DNA of 64,000 bases, taken from JAHEYG01 sp040403535. GTDB taxonomy: Bacteria > Bacteroidota > Bacteroidia > B-17B0 > Aurantibacillaceae. The stretch lies in the NCBI GenBank assembly GCA_040403535.1, contig JBBAKL010000011.1:1-64000 (forward strand), read 5' to 3'. A program made the position numbers and the translations under genes. The notes under the pieces were generated by a model. It searched no databases, was not told where the DNA came from, and worked only from the letters and a program-made list of their open reading frames with translations. This document shows, one piece after another, positions 52,254 through 61,881 of this stretch (position 1 is the stretch's first letter; each line of letters starts with the position of its first letter).

Positions 52254-53744
52254 ATGGCATTAAAACAAACACAAAGTTTAAAGCTGTTACAGAAGCTATC
52301 GCCTCAGCAGATTCAGTTAATGAAACTGTTGCAGTTGCCTACGCTTGCCCTCGAAGAACGTATTAAAGAAGAGCTTGAAATAAATCCTGCACTGGAAGAA
52401 GATGATAATTCGGCCAGTGATGAAGAGTTGTACGACAATGCAGATTCGGTAAATGATAATACCGAAGAGAACGACGGAGAGGTGAATGATTATGAGGAGA
52501 AAGAGCCTGAGCGTATCGATGATCAGGTAGACATGGAAGATTATATGGGAGATGAGGAGATGGATTCGTATAAATACGAAGTGAGTAATAAAGGCGCCGA
52601 TGATGAGAGCAGAGAGTTTGTGGTTGTGGAAGGTCCCGACTTTCATGATTTATTGGAACAACAATTAGGGATACGGGAGTTGGATGAAACGGAATATACC
52701 ATTGGTTTGTATTTAATAGGTTGCATTGATGAAGACGGATACATTAGAAGAGATTTAGAAGCGATTGTTGACGATTTAGCATTTAGCAACAATATTAATA
52801 CCAATAAAGCTACTGTTGAGAAAGTATTGAAAGTGATACAGGAATTTGATCCGGCTGGTGTAGGCGCCCGTAATTTACAGGAATGTTTGTTGATTCAATT
52901 AGAGCGTAAGTCTGAAAAGACCAAAGAGGTTTTAGATGCCATTGAAGTGGTGAAGCACATGATGGATGATTTTTCGAAGAAACATTACGATAAAATCACC
53001 CGCAAACTTGATATAGATGAAGAGGATTTAAAGGATGTGATTGCAGAAATAACACATTTAAATCCTCGCCCCGGTTCTATGGGAGATGCGATGACTGCTT
53101 CGGAAGTTGTGCCGGATTTTGTCATCGCTGTTGTGGATGGAAAGCCTGAGCTGAGCATCAATTCACGCAATCTGCCTGAATTGCGTATCAGCAAGGATTA
53201 TATTGAAATGCTGAAAGAATACAGTAAACAAAAAGATAAGAGTATGAAGGAGGCAAGTACTTTTATTAAATCTAAAATTGAAAACGCACAATGGTTTATT
53301 GATGCTTTGCAGCAACGCCACCAAACGATGATGATAGCCATGCATTCCATTATGGAGTATCAGGAAGATTATTTTGCAACAGGGGATGAAGCGGCGTTAA
53401 AACCAATGATATTGAAGGATATTGCCGATAAAGTAGGCATGGATATTTCTACGGTGTCGCGCGTAGCAAATAGTAAATATGTTCAAACTCCTTACGGAAC
53501 TTTTTTATTAAAAACATTTTTCTCTGAGTCATTAAATACAGAGAGTGGCGAAGAAGTAAGTTCACGTGAGGTGAAAAAGATTTTGAAAGATTGCGTGGAT
53601 AACGAAGACAAGAAAAAGCCTTTAACCGATGATGCGCTTTGTGATATTCTGAAAGAAAAAGGTTATACGATTGCACGCAGAACAGTAGCTAAATACCGGG
53701 AGCAATTGGATATTCCGGTGGCGAGGATGAGGAAAGGGTTATAA
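52254..53744 (+). CDS. rpoN: RNA polymerase sigma-54 factor
   Basis: 496 residues. The N-terminal activator region is Gln/Leu-rich (QTQSLKLLQKLSPQQIQLMKLLQLP), followed by an acidic linker, a core-binding domain and the helix-turn-helix. The RpoN box ARRTVAKYRE is at 474-483. In this phylum it normally acts with bacterial enhancer-binding proteins; none lies in the window. Probably co-transcribed with tyrS. Confidence 0.97.
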   Translation: MALKQTQSLKLLQKLSPQQIQLMKLLQLPTLALEERIKEELEINPALEEDDNSASDEELYDNADSVNDNTEENDGEVNDYEEKEPERIDDQVDMEDYMGDEEMDSYKYEVSNKGADDESREFVVVEGPDFHDLLEQQLGIRELDETEYTIGLYLIGCIDEDGYIRRDLEAIVDDLAFSNNINTNKATVEKVLKVIQEFDPAGVGARNLQECLLIQLERKSEKTKEVLDAIEVVKHMMDDFSKKHYDKITRKLDIDEEDLKDVIAEITHLNPRPGSMGDAMTASEVVPDFVIAVVDGKPELSINSRNLPELRISKDYIEMLKEYSKQKDKSMKEASTFIKSKIENAQWFIDALQQRHQTMMIAMHSIMEYQEDYFATGDEAALKPMILKDIADKVGMDISTVSRVANSKYVQTPYGTFLLKTFFSESLNTESGEEVSSREVKKILKDCVDNEDKKKPLTDDALCDILKEKGYTIARRTVAKYREQLDIPVARMRKGL

Positions 53745-53748
53745 TAAT

Positions 53749-54102
53749 CTATTTGTTTTCAAGTTTTTCTTTTAATAAAGCAATTTCCTGAGTAAGCATT
53801 TTTATTTTGTCCTGTTGTTTTGTGTTTAATACGCTTAAATGGACTAGGTATAAAATCACTGATACAAATAGCAGCATAAAAAGGAGAGAAGGTGCATAGT
53901 ACACACCCAACATATTTGCAATAAGGTCAAGCCCGCTGCGCCAAAATGAAAAAACATTCAACACAACGGCTGTTGCTATCCAAATAATACTGAACTCTTC
54001 TCTTAACCTGCCTTTTACAATTAATCGAAAAATAAAAAACAAGAACAACAGTGTAAAACCGATTGCAATCAGCTGAATGATTAATGGATTTATATTTTTC
54101 AT
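53749..54102 (-). CDS. DUF2304 membrane protein
   Basis: 117 residues, three membrane helices (about 8-27, 38-57, 65-88), then a coiled-coil-like basic tail. A DUF2304 protein is very often found after a dolichyl-phosphate glycosyltransferase gene, as here: it overlaps the GT2 gene by 4 bp. Possibly a membrane partner or flippase-associated subunit; role not established. Its stop lies 4 bp from the rpoN stop, convergent. Confidence 0.85.
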   Translation of the reverse strand: MKNINPLIIQLIAIGFTLLFLFFIFRLIVKGRLREEFSIIWIATAVVLNVFSFWRSGLDLIANMLGVYYAPSLLFMLLFVSVILYLVHLSVLNTKQQDKIKMLTQEIALLKEKLENK

Positions 54103-54824
54103 TTTTTAATTGGTTTTAAGTTTAAAAAAAGAATGGCCAGAGAAACCTTTAGCATATAGTAAATACTGTTAAGTCCGCCAATAGATGAAACCCCGCCTTC
54201 TCTAGATTTCATAATCACAGGAATTTCTTTAACGTTTAATCCGTTATTAAGCAGGTAAACGATAGATTCCGGCTCCGGATATTTATCCGGATAATATTTA
54301 ACACAAAGCTCAATAGCTTTTTTGTTAAATGCCCTGTAACCGGATGTGCAATCTAACACTTTTTTCCCTGTACAAAATTTAATTAAACTGCTTAAAAAAT
54401 TGATGCCAAACCTTCTGAAAACAGTGGACTGAAATCCTTCTTTATTTATAAAACGCGAGCCAATTGCAATATCGGTCTCGTTATGAATGATTGGTAGAAG
54501 TATTTTGTGCAATTCTTGTGGAGGATGCTGTCCATCACCGTCCATTTGCACGGATATATCAAAATTATTTCTGTAGGCGTAAATAATTCCGCTTTGTACT
54601 GCCCCACCAATCCCGAGATTTACAGGAAGATTTAAAAAATGAATGCGGTGTTTTTTTATTTCTAAAACGGTGTTGTCTTTTGAACAATCATTTACAGGAA
54701 GGGGTGTAAGGTGTACTCCCGGAATATTAACTGATTTTAATTCCGCTAATAATTTACCTATGTTTAGTTCTTCATTGTAACACGGTATGATTACTAAAAC
54801 TTTGGTATGATTAGTTTCTTTCAC
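54099..54824 (-). CDS. Dolichyl/polyprenyl-phosphate glycosyltransferase, GT2 (DPM1-like)
   Basis: 241 residues. VLVIIPCYNEELNIGKLL starts the GT-A fold; DCSKDNT and QMDGDGQHPP are the nucleotide- and metal-binding segments. Makes a lipid-linked sugar donor for membrane glycosyltransferases of the GT-C class. It overlaps the GT-C-type gene by 14 bp, consistent with that role. Sugar unknown. Confidence 0.9.
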   Translation of the reverse strand: MKETNHTKVLVIIPCYNEELNIGKLLAELKSVNIPGVHLTPLPVNDCSKDNTVLEIKKHRIHFLNLPVNLGIGGAVQSGIIYAYRNNFDISVQMDGDGQHPPQELHKILLPIIHNETDIAIGSRFINKEGFQSTVFRRFGINFLSSLIKFCTGKKVLDCTSGYRAFNKKAIELCVKYYPDKYPEPESIVYLLNNGLNVKEIPVIMKSREGGVSSIGGLNSIYYMLKVSLAILFLNLKPIKK

Positions 54825-56196
54825 CTTCGCGCATTTTTTTATAATTAGGAACCTTTAAACTTTTCCAGAATTTTTCAGTTTCCTGTCCGCTTAATTTATA
54901 TTTATTAAATACTAACCAGTAACTCTTACTGTTCATGCTATCGTAATGAATTAATCCGGAATTGTACTGATAAGTTTGTCCGATGTTTAAGCAAATCCCT
55001 GAAAAAATAATTGCGAAAAAAGTCATTTGAATATGAGGAGTGAATTTATTTTGTAATTGAGTTAGGTGGTTAACCAAAGCCGCTATCGGAAGTGCTAAAA
55101 AGGCAGTGTACTGCGTAAAGCCTCTTGCGCCGAAACATCCTCCAAAATGCCAGTCCCACCAGCAACTTAAAACATAAATGGTTATTAAAATAAAAGCAAC
55201 TAAAATAATTCTTGATTTTTTTAATTCATCTTTCATAAAGAAGAATCCAATAAAGGCAAGAGCGATGAGCGGCGAATACACAAACCATCCTTTGCGGTAA
55301 CTAAAAAGAATATTTATTATTTGCGGATCGTTCCAAAAGAATCGCTCACCGGGATACGAGAAATAAAAGTAAGAGCCGGTTTTATATTTCCAGAATAAAA
55401 ACTGCGGTACCCACAAAGCAACTGCTACAAGCGCCATTAACAAAACATGTTTATACGACTGAAGAAAAAAGAACAGCCGTTCTTTTAGGCTACTGAAAGA
55501 ATCAATCATCCAGAAAACAAAAATTGTTGCGGCAAACACTTCGGTCGGACGTATAAGACACGCCAGGCCCATAATTAGACCAAGAAGGATGGATTTAAAA
55601 TAAGTGGGCTTTTTATACCAGTGAAATGTCATCAGGAGCTGGGCCGTAAACAACATAAAAAGATAGCCATGCGTCATTTCGCTAAAAGCTACTACATAAC
55701 AAAATAAAGTAGTTCCAAAAAACACAATGGCCAAAGTAACAGCAGTGGTTATTTCGGAGTAAAATTTAATCAAGAAGTTTCTTAAAAAAATTAATCCCAG
55801 CAAGCCGTAAAAAATACTGCCAAAATGTATGGCAGTTGAAAAAGGTTCGCTGTAACCGGTAAGCGGACTTTTTTGATTAAGAGCGATTTTATAGCCAATA
55901 GCAAAAAAGGGAGAATAAAGTACAGACATGCCGTAAGTGGTTTTAGGCATTTTTCCACCTAAAGGAGCGTTATTCATGAAGAAATTCAAATCTTCCTGAT
56001 ATGTAAAATCGTAATTGTAAATGAAAGTTCCCGGAAGGTAAGAGTAATATTGTGCTACATCCCAAACAAATGGATGATCACCCATTTTGTGTCGGTGCCA
56101 AGGTCGCCACAAATCCATGAACCAAAATGAGAAGCAAAAAGCAAAAAGCAAAAGCAATACGGAAGGCTTCTTAAGTATGTTATTAGTTAAGGGCAT
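54811..56196 (-). CDS. Multi-spanning membrane protein, GT-C glycosyltransferase-like
   Basis: 461 residues, about ten membrane helices. Aromatic- and proline-rich extracytoplasmic loops occur early (FMDLWRPWHRHKMGD, YQEDLNFFMNNAPLGG), and LACLIRPTEVFAA in the middle is an arginine-proline loop seen in GT-C proteins. No catalytic Asp pair could be fixed. Second gene of a four-gene overlapping operon. Probable role: transfer of sugar from a lipid donor on the periplasmic side. Confidence 0.65.
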   Translation of the reverse strand: MPLTNNILKKPSVLLLLFAFCFSFWFMDLWRPWHRHKMGDHPFVWDVAQYYSYLPGTFIYNYDFTYQEDLNFFMNNAPLGGKMPKTTYGMSVLYSPFFAIGYKIALNQKSPLTGYSEPFSTAIHFGSIFYGLLGLIFLRNFLIKFYSEITTAVTLAIVFFGTTLFCYVVAFSEMTHGYLFMLFTAQLLMTFHWYKKPTYFKSILLGLIMGLACLIRPTEVFAATIFVFWMIDSFSSLKERLFFFLQSYKHVLLMALVAVALWVPQFLFWKYKTGSYFYFSYPGERFFWNDPQIINILFSYRKGWFVYSPLIALAFIGFFFMKDELKKSRIILVAFILITIYVLSCWWDWHFGGCFGARGFTQYTAFLALPIAALVNHLTQLQNKFTPHIQMTFFAIIFSGICLNIGQTYQYNSGLIHYDSMNSKSYWLVFNKYKLSGQETEKFWKSLKVPNYKKMREGERN

Positions 56197-57820
56197 CCAA
56201 CGCGAATTTTCCTAAGTTATTAAAGTTAATAGTTTCGTTAAGCAACAAAGTTGAGTCTCCATTAATTTTAAGCCTATTAGCGGACACCAAAAACTTTTTA
56301 TCCTGTTCGATTAATTTTACAAAGAAACCTTTTTGTGAATTTGAACTTTTTAAAAAACTGACACAACCATGTATATGATTAGATTCAATAATATTTCTTT
56401 GGGCATAATACCAAATTACCGGTGTACCATACACATTTGTAAAAATAACCTCATCCGGTGTGCTGTATTTTTTTATAACATCGCCAACTATTTTTTGATA
56501 GTATGAGCTATTGTCTTGTTTATTTACAAAATAATAATTCTGAATGGAGCAATGAACAAACCAAAAAGTGATTAGTCCAAAAAGAATAGAGTTAACCAGA
56601 TAGCCTTTCTCTTCGTAATAGGTAAATAGCATTCCGGTTATATAACCAATAAACAAGGTAAATAAAATAGAACTTTTTAAAGTGGAAAAATCATGTACAA
56701 CCGTGAAATTGAAAAAAGCTAAATGATGAGTGACTATTGATAAAAACACAACGCCAAAACCAAGAAAGTGACTTTGTTTTATAGTGTTTTTACGTCGCAA
56801 ATAATTTAGAAACAACAGCAATACTATAACATAAAAAATAAGCCAGGTATAGTCTAACAAACTGCTGTAATTAGTTTCGTAATTAGTAAAAAAGCGATTT
56901 TTGGAACTTGCTGTTCCAAAAGCGTAACCTGCTTCGGCATTGCTTTTATCGTGTCCGCTTCGTTGCGTATATTTTTGAATCGTTTTTTCCTTTAATGGTT
57001 GAAATCCTGCAATGGTGGTATATTGCCAAATACTTAACGAAATGGAAGAACTTGATGCAATAAAAATAGCGATCACATACTTAAATAGCATCTTGTTTTT
57101 GAACGCTTTTAAAAACAGAAAAGCGCCCATAAAAAAGGCAAAGAATACGGCAATCCATTCGGTATATACCCCGAAGAAAGTAAAGAAGGCTAATCCTGTC
57201 AGGTGCCATTTGTTTGTGTTTTGAGGCTCATCAACTACTTTAATAAACACAAGCAGTGCTGAAAGTATGAATACGTGTACCAACATATCCGCAAAGTAAA
57301 TATTGGCATGAAACCATAAATTTCCGCTGGCAAATAAATACATGGTGTAACCAATCAGAGACGGTATAAACAGCAAGCTGTTATATTGTTTTTTGAAGAA
57401 TTGGTTAATTATCAGGAAAATTAAAAGAGCGCAATAAAAATGTATGAATAATCCGATAATTCTTATTCCGAGTAATGATACTTTAAGATTAAAAAGCTTA
57501 AATGCTAAATACGGAAAGATGAAACAGAAAGGCGGATATGATGTATAATACGCATAAAGATTTTTGTCTCGAAAAACCTGATTTTTTAACAGATCCCGTT
57601 CTGCTTTAGCGTCAAACGTAAAAACAGGATTAAAATTATAATAGCTAATTCCGTTCTTTTCAAAAATACTTAAAGTAGTTAATACATGCCCAGTAAGCCA
57701 TTCATGGTGCCTTCCGGCAGGGGCTTTTAAATTATCAATTCTTATAGCTACTGAAATTAAAAAGACCGTTACAAGAATAAAGGTATTAATTGCAAAAAAC
57801 TTATTAATTTTAAATTTCAT
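56183..57820 (-). CDS. Multi-spanning membrane protein, probable GT-C-type glycosyltransferase
   Basis: 545 residues, about eleven membrane helices. First gene of the operon; overlaps the next by 14 bp. An N-terminal helix is followed by a periplasmic loop with IDNLKAPAGRHHEWLTGHVL, with acidic and His residues typical of the first loop of GT-C enzymes, and a C-terminal soluble stretch with FTNVYGTPVIWYYAQR. The family is not named with confidence. Start is 68 bp from the divergent lipoprotein start at 57889. Confidence 0.62.
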   Translation of the reverse strand: MKFKINKFFAINTFILVTVFLISVAIRIDNLKAPAGRHHEWLTGHVLTTLSIFEKNGISYYNFNPVFTFDAKAERDLLKNQVFRDKNLYAYYTSYPPFCFIFPYLAFKLFNLKVSLLGIRIIGLFIHFYCALLIFLIINQFFKKQYNSLLFIPSLIGYTMYLFASGNLWFHANIYFADMLVHVFILSALLVFIKVVDEPQNTNKWHLTGLAFFTFFGVYTEWIAVFFAFFMGAFLFLKAFKNKMLFKYVIAIFIASSSSISLSIWQYTTIAGFQPLKEKTIQKYTQRSGHDKSNAEAGYAFGTASSKNRFFTNYETNYSSLLDYTWLIFYVIVLLLFLNYLRRKNTIKQSHFLGFGVVFLSIVTHHLAFFNFTVVHDFSTLKSSILFTLFIGYITGMLFTYYEEKGYLVNSILFGLITFWFVHCSIQNYYFVNKQDNSSYYQKIVGDVIKKYSTPDEVIFTNVYGTPVIWYYAQRNIIESNHIHGCVSFLKSSNSQKGFFVKLIEQDKKFLVSANRLKINGDSTLLLNETINFNNLGKFALDALN

Positions 57821-57888
57821 TTATAACAAAATTATATTTACCTATTTTTATGGGTAGAATTGCTAGAATGGTAAATTTACAAATATTT

Positions 57889-58431
57889 ATGAGAATTATT
57901 CTGCTAACTATAGTTTGTTTCATTGTCGGTTCTTGCCGCCCTAAGTTCAAGGAGGATCCTTGTTTTTCAACTTTTAATGACTTCGAAAACACATTGGGAT
58001 GGGTGGATAACACATGTAATAGTTCGGGATCAGCCACCCAGCGTTTTGGGAAGGACAGCAAAGGCAGTATACATGTGAGTAATAAGTTTCCATATGGCTA
58101 CATGTTCAGAGCAAAGTTTAGTGAGTTATCAAATGAACCAATTTTCAGGGCTGAGGTAAATGCGAGTTGCAAAAAAAATTCGCCGGCTATTGATAGCTGT
58201 GGATTAGTTTGTAGTGTTGAAAATAACGCGGGTCAGATTCTCTATTGGCAAGAACTAAATTTAAAAGAATTTATAAATGAAACAGACTGGTTTGATGTAA
58301 ATAAAAAATTTGATCTATCCGCTTTCAGTGGTTCAGAAAACAAGGTTAATGTTTTTGTATGGAATCACAGTTCGGCACAGGATATTTTTATTGACAACGT
58401 AAGCATCAAATTTTACTCTGTTCCGGAATAA
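57889..58431 (+). CDS. Lipoprotein, similar to the one at 59861-60406
   Basis: About 180 residues from the ATG at 57889, which gives a clean lipoprotein signal (MRIILLTIVCFIVGSC). The ATG 39 bp earlier would add an unhelpful lead. The mature part is a beta sandwich: FNDFENTLGW early, FRAEVNASCKK in the middle, VFVWNHSSAQDIFIDNVSIKFY at the end, like a carbohydrate-binding jelly roll. Convergent with the FAD oxidoreductase gene. Similar layout to the lipoprotein at 59861-60406. Confidence 0.75.
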   Translation: MRIILLTIVCFIVGSCRPKFKEDPCFSTFNDFENTLGWVDNTCNSSGSATQRFGKDSKGSIHVSNKFPYGYMFRAKFSELSNEPIFRAEVNASCKKNSPAIDSCGLVCSVENNAGQILYWQELNLKEFINETDWFDVNKKFDLSAFSGSENKVNVFVWNHSSAQDIFIDNVSIKFYSVPE

Positions 58432-58441
58432 GTGCTCTAGT

Positions 58442-59857
58442 TTATTTTTTCTGTAATCCTGTTTTTGTAATTACCGATGATTCCTGATAATCTTCGTAAT
58501 CGGTATTTATTTCCCACAGGTTGTGTTTCTTATTGTGAAGAATATTTTCAGCCGCTAATTTGCCCATTAAAATACTATGATCCTGATTGTTGTATTTAAA
58601 TGCGCCATATCGACCAATTACATGTAGATTTTTAATGGATGACAGGTAATCTTCAACTGGCTTTAAAGTTTCTTTGTATCCTGTAGAATAAACAGGGTAA
58701 CATCGATGAATTTTGTAAACGTGACCATCGCTGATTTCAGCATTACCAATTAGTCCTGTTTTGCGCAATTCTTCTTTTCCTAATTTAATTAAATCTTCGT
58801 CCGATTTATTCCAAAATTCATCTTCATCGTAACACCAGTATTCTAAAGCGCAAATAGTGCTTTCTTCTTTACCGTTAATTTGAGGAACCCAGTTTCTGAA
58901 GTTCGTTAATCGCCCCATCTGCAAATCAGAACTATGAACATACAACCAGTTATCAGGAAATAAATTTTTTGCTTGTACGTTTAAATAAACGATGATTGTG
59001 TTTCTGAATTTAAGATCTTCTGCTGCTTTCTTAATATTTTGAGGAACTTCCGGTAAGCGAGATACCATGAGTGAAATTGGCATGGAAGAAACCACATGAT
59101 CATATTCTTTAGTTGCACCCTCTGTTAATTCTATTCCGCACCCAACTCCGTTTTTTGTGATTACTTTTTGCACGGGAGTTTTAAGAAAAACATTACCTCC
59201 TTTTTTCTTTACAAACTCTGCCATACGTTCATAAACCATTCCTGTTCCGCCATGCGGATAAGCAAACTGATCTACCAATGTTTTGTGTTTTCCGCTGTTG
59301 CCAAATAAGGCAGTCTTCATTGCTTCGCCCAAGCTGAATTTTTTAATTCGTTGAGCGGCAAAATCAGCATCTAAAACATTGCACGGAATGCCCCATAATT
59401 TTTCGGTATAAGTTTTAAAGAATATTTGGTATAATTTTTTACCGAAACGATTGGTTACCCATCCTTCAAACGTACTGGTGTCTTTTGTAGGAAATGCTTT
59501 TTCGATTCCGTAATGAGTAATGCAGGAAGCGGCATTAATAATGCCCATATTCGACAAAGCGTTAAATGCTTTAATAGGGTAATGAAAGAACTTCTTGTTA
59601 TAGTAAATGCGCGTTAAGCGATCAACCATTTCATAATCTTTTCCAACTACTTCCAGCCATAATTCATTTACACGGGTATCATTGCTAAAGAAACGGTGAG
59701 GACCGATATCTACTTTCTGATTCCATAATTCAATTGTTTTGGCCATTCCGCCAACACTTGGGCCCGCTTCATAAACATCTACGCTAACATTGTTTTTCGC
59801 TAACTCGTAAGCGGCTGTCATTCCGGCGGGACCTGCTCCAATAATTGCAATCTTCAT
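58442..59857 (-). CDS. FAD-dependent oxidoreductase, UDP-galactopyranose-mutase-like
   Basis: 471 residues. The N-terminal FAD site is IAIIGAGPAGMTAAYELAKN with the following VYEAGPSVGGMA. The middle has GIPCNVLDADFAAQRIK, and the C-terminal FAD motif is HVIGRYGAFKYNNQDHSI. Resembles the NAD(P)/FAD-dependent protoporphyrinogen-oxidase-like proteins near UDP-galactopyranose mutase found in surface-glycan loci. Reaction not established. Lies 3 nt after the lipoprotein gene at 59861, so they form an operon. Confidence 0.82.
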   Translation of the reverse strand: MKIAIIGAGPAGMTAAYELAKNNVSVDVYEAGPSVGGMAKTIELWNQKVDIGPHRFFSNDTRVNELWLEVVGKDYEMVDRLTRIYYNKKFFHYPIKAFNALSNMGIINAASCITHYGIEKAFPTKDTSTFEGWVTNRFGKKLYQIFFKTYTEKLWGIPCNVLDADFAAQRIKKFSLGEAMKTALFGNSGKHKTLVDQFAYPHGGTGMVYERMAEFVKKKGGNVFLKTPVQKVITKNGVGCGIELTEGATKEYDHVVSSMPISLMVSRLPEVPQNIKKAAEDLKFRNTIIVYLNVQAKNLFPDNWLYVHSSDLQMGRLTNFRNWVPQINGKEESTICALEYWCYDEDEFWNKSDEDLIKLGKEELRKTGLIGNAEISDGHVYKIHRCYPVYSTGYKETLKPVEDYLSSIKNLHVIGRYGAFKYNNQDHSILMGKLAAENILHNKKHNLWEINTDYEDYQESSVITKTGLQKK

Positions 59858-59860
59858 GGT

Positions 59861-60406
59861 TTATTTTTCTTGAGCTTTTTCGTAAACAGTGAATTTTAAA
59901 TCATCCACATCAAAATATGATTTTGCTTCCGCATTATGAGCCAAAACAGTGATCTTAAAATTTGGTAAAGCAGTTAGATTAGCAGGGATAGCAATTGTAG
60001 CTACAACGTTAGACCATTGGTTAGGGGCCTGAATAACTTTCTTAGCACCACAACCTGTCCATAAAACGATACTGTCTTTAGTCGAAGCGGAAAGAATTAA
60101 TTCGCAGCCATTGCTAACGTCGCCTGTTCTTACCCAGGCATCCACATCAACAAATAATTCTTTTCCGGCTAATGAATCAGGAATGTTATAAGCATATCCA
60201 AAGCCAAAGTTGTTTCCTACGTCGGCACGACTGAATTTTTTTCCTGAATGCGCATCTCCCGCTTCAATATATGAATTAGTGTTAAATACACCATTGTCAA
60301 TGTCAAAAATTTGTGCCTGACTGAAAAGTTGTGGCTCTTCTTCCTCTTGACAACTTAAAAGTGCAAATGCTAAAAAGGGAATAGCAATTAGTGATTTTAT
60401 TTTCAT
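59861..60406 (-). CDS. Lipoprotein with jelly-roll-like domain
   Basis: 181 residues. Lipobox LLSC at about 16-19 (FLAFALLSC), followed by an acidic stretch. The mature part is a beta-sandwich: IDNGVFNTNSYIEAGD, FVDVDAWVRTG, VVATIAIPANL, and SYFDVDDLKFTVYE at the end. The end resembles the lipoprotein at 57889-58431 (FxDNVSIKFY there). First gene of an operon with the FAD oxidoreductase. Possibly binds glycans on the cell surface. Confidence 0.75.
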   Translation of the reverse strand: MKIKSLIAIPFLAFALLSCQEEEEPQLFSQAQIFDIDNGVFNTNSYIEAGDAHSGKKFSRADVGNNFGFGYAYNIPDSLAGKELFVDVDAWVRTGDVSNGCELILSASTKDSIVLWTGCGAKKVIQAPNQWSNVVATIAIPANLTALPNFKITVLAHNAEAKSYFDVDDLKFTVYEKAQEK

Positions 60407-60448
60407 GTGTTAAATAACGATTATAATTAGTAAAATATTGTTTGATTG

Positions 60449-61105
60449 TTAAATAACCATCTCAGGCACGTCACCTTCAATGATCAATTTTCCGGCTGTG
60501 GCATTTTTTATTTGTTCAACGCTTACACCCGGCGCTCTTTCAAGCAATTTAAACCCGCCCTCCGGTAAGATGTCGTAAACACCCAGCTCGGTAACTACTT
60601 TTTTAATACACTGTACACCGGTGAGCGGTAAACTACATTTTGGTAATAATTTGGATTCGCCTGCTTTGTTTACTTGTTGCATTGCCACAATAATGTTTTT
60701 TGCAGAGGCTACAAGATCCATAGCGCCTCCCATGCCTTTTACCATTTTTCCGGGAATTTTCCAGTTGGCTATATCACCATTCTCGCTTACTTCCATGGCA
60801 CCTAAAATGGTAAGGTCAACTTTTTGCGCGCGAATCATTCCAAAACTCATAGCTGAATCAAAAATAGATGATCCCGGTAATAATGTTACAGTTTGTTTTC
60901 CGGCATTAATTAAATCAGCGTCTTCTTCTCCTTCAAAAGGAAATGGCCCCATTCCAAGAATTCCGTTTTCCGATTGTAATTCCACATTAATTCCTTCTGG
61001 AATATAATTTGCAACTAAAGTAGGTATACCAATACCTAAATTTACATACATCCCGTTTGTTACTTCGCGGGCTATTCGTTTAGCAATTCCGTTTTTATCT
61101 AACAT
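60449..61105 (-). CDS. scoB: 3-oxoacid CoA-transferase subunit B
   Basis: 218 residues. Beta chain of the family I CoA-transferase (succinyl-CoA:3-oxoacid or AtoAD type). The catalytic Glu is E46 in LQSENGILGMG. GIGIPTLVANYIP and MGGAMDLVASAK are family signatures. Forms a complex with the subunit encoded 20 bp upstream on the same strand. Feeds or withdraws acetoacetate or other 3-oxoacids in central carbon metabolism. Confidence 0.93.
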   Translation of the reverse strand: MLDKNGIAKRIAREVTNGMYVNLGIGIPTLVANYIPEGINVELQSENGILGMGPFPFEGEEDADLINAGKQTVTLLPGSSIFDSAMSFGMIRAQKVDLTILGAMEVSENGDIANWKIPGKMVKGMGGAMDLVASAKNIIVAMQQVNKAGESKLLPKCSLPLTGVQCIKKVVTELGVYDILPEGGFKLLERAPGVSVEQIKNATAGKLIIEGDVPEMVI

Positions 61106-61125
61106 GATTAAATATCTTTAAGTAA

Positions 61126-61836
61126 TTATTTTTTTCTTACTGTTCTTTGCTCAATTCGCTTTTCATATTTTTCACCCTGGAAGATCCTGTGTACATAAAT
61201 GCCGGGTGTGTGAATCTGATCAGGCGTCAATTGTCCAGCAGGCACTAATTCTTCAACTTCAGCAATAGTAATCTTTCCGGCCATGGCCATCATAGGGTTA
61301 AAGTTGCGGGCTGTTGAACGAAAAATTAAATTACCTGCAGTATCACCTTTCCATGCTTTTACAATGGCAAAATCCGAATCAAATGCGTATTCCATTAAAT
61401 AATCTTTTTCAACGCCATTGAAAGTAAAACGACGAACTTCTTTGCCATTTGCTACTTCAGTACCAACGCCTGCCGGTGTAAAAATGGCAGGCATTCCGTA
61501 GCCTGCTGCCAAGCAACGTGTAGCTAACGTTCCTTGCGGAATTAATTCAACTTCTAACTCGCCACTTAACATTTGGCGCTCGAATTCTTCGTTTTCTCCT
61601 ACGTAAGAAGAAATCATTTTCTTTACTTGACGGGTTTGTAGTAAAAGACCTAAACCAAAATCATCTACGCCGGCATTATTACTAATGCAGGTTAAACCTT
61701 TAACGCCTTTTTTTACAATAGAGGCAATGCAGTTTTCGGGAATACCACATAAACCAAAGCCGCCTACCATTAAAGTCATATTGTCTTTAATGTCTTTTAT
61801 AGCCTCATCGGCATTTTTAACTACTTTGTTAATCAT
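61126..61836 (-). CDS. scoA: 3-oxoacid CoA-transferase subunit A
   Basis: 236 residues. Alpha chain with the CoA-binding motif GGFGLCGIPEN near residue 28 and the family signature ISNNAGVDDFGLGLLL; RFTFNGVEKDYLMEYAF is also typical. The B subunit follows after 20 bp. Whether the enzyme uses succinyl-CoA or acetate as CoA donor cannot be told. Confidence 0.93.
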   Translation of the reverse strand: MINKVVKNADEAIKDIKDNMTLMVGGFGLCGIPENCIASIVKKGVKGLTCISNNAGVDDFGLGLLLQTRQVKKMISSYVGENEEFERQMLSGELEVELIPQGTLATRCLAAGYGMPAIFTPAGVGTEVANGKEVRRFTFNGVEKDYLMEYAFDSDFAIVKAWKGDTAGNLIFRSTARNFNPMMAMAGKITIAEVEELVPAGQLTPDQIHTPGIYVHRIFQGEKYEKRIEQRTVRKK

Positions 61837-61881
61837 AATTAATTCTAACAGGTTACAACTATATTTTCATTCATTTTTTCA

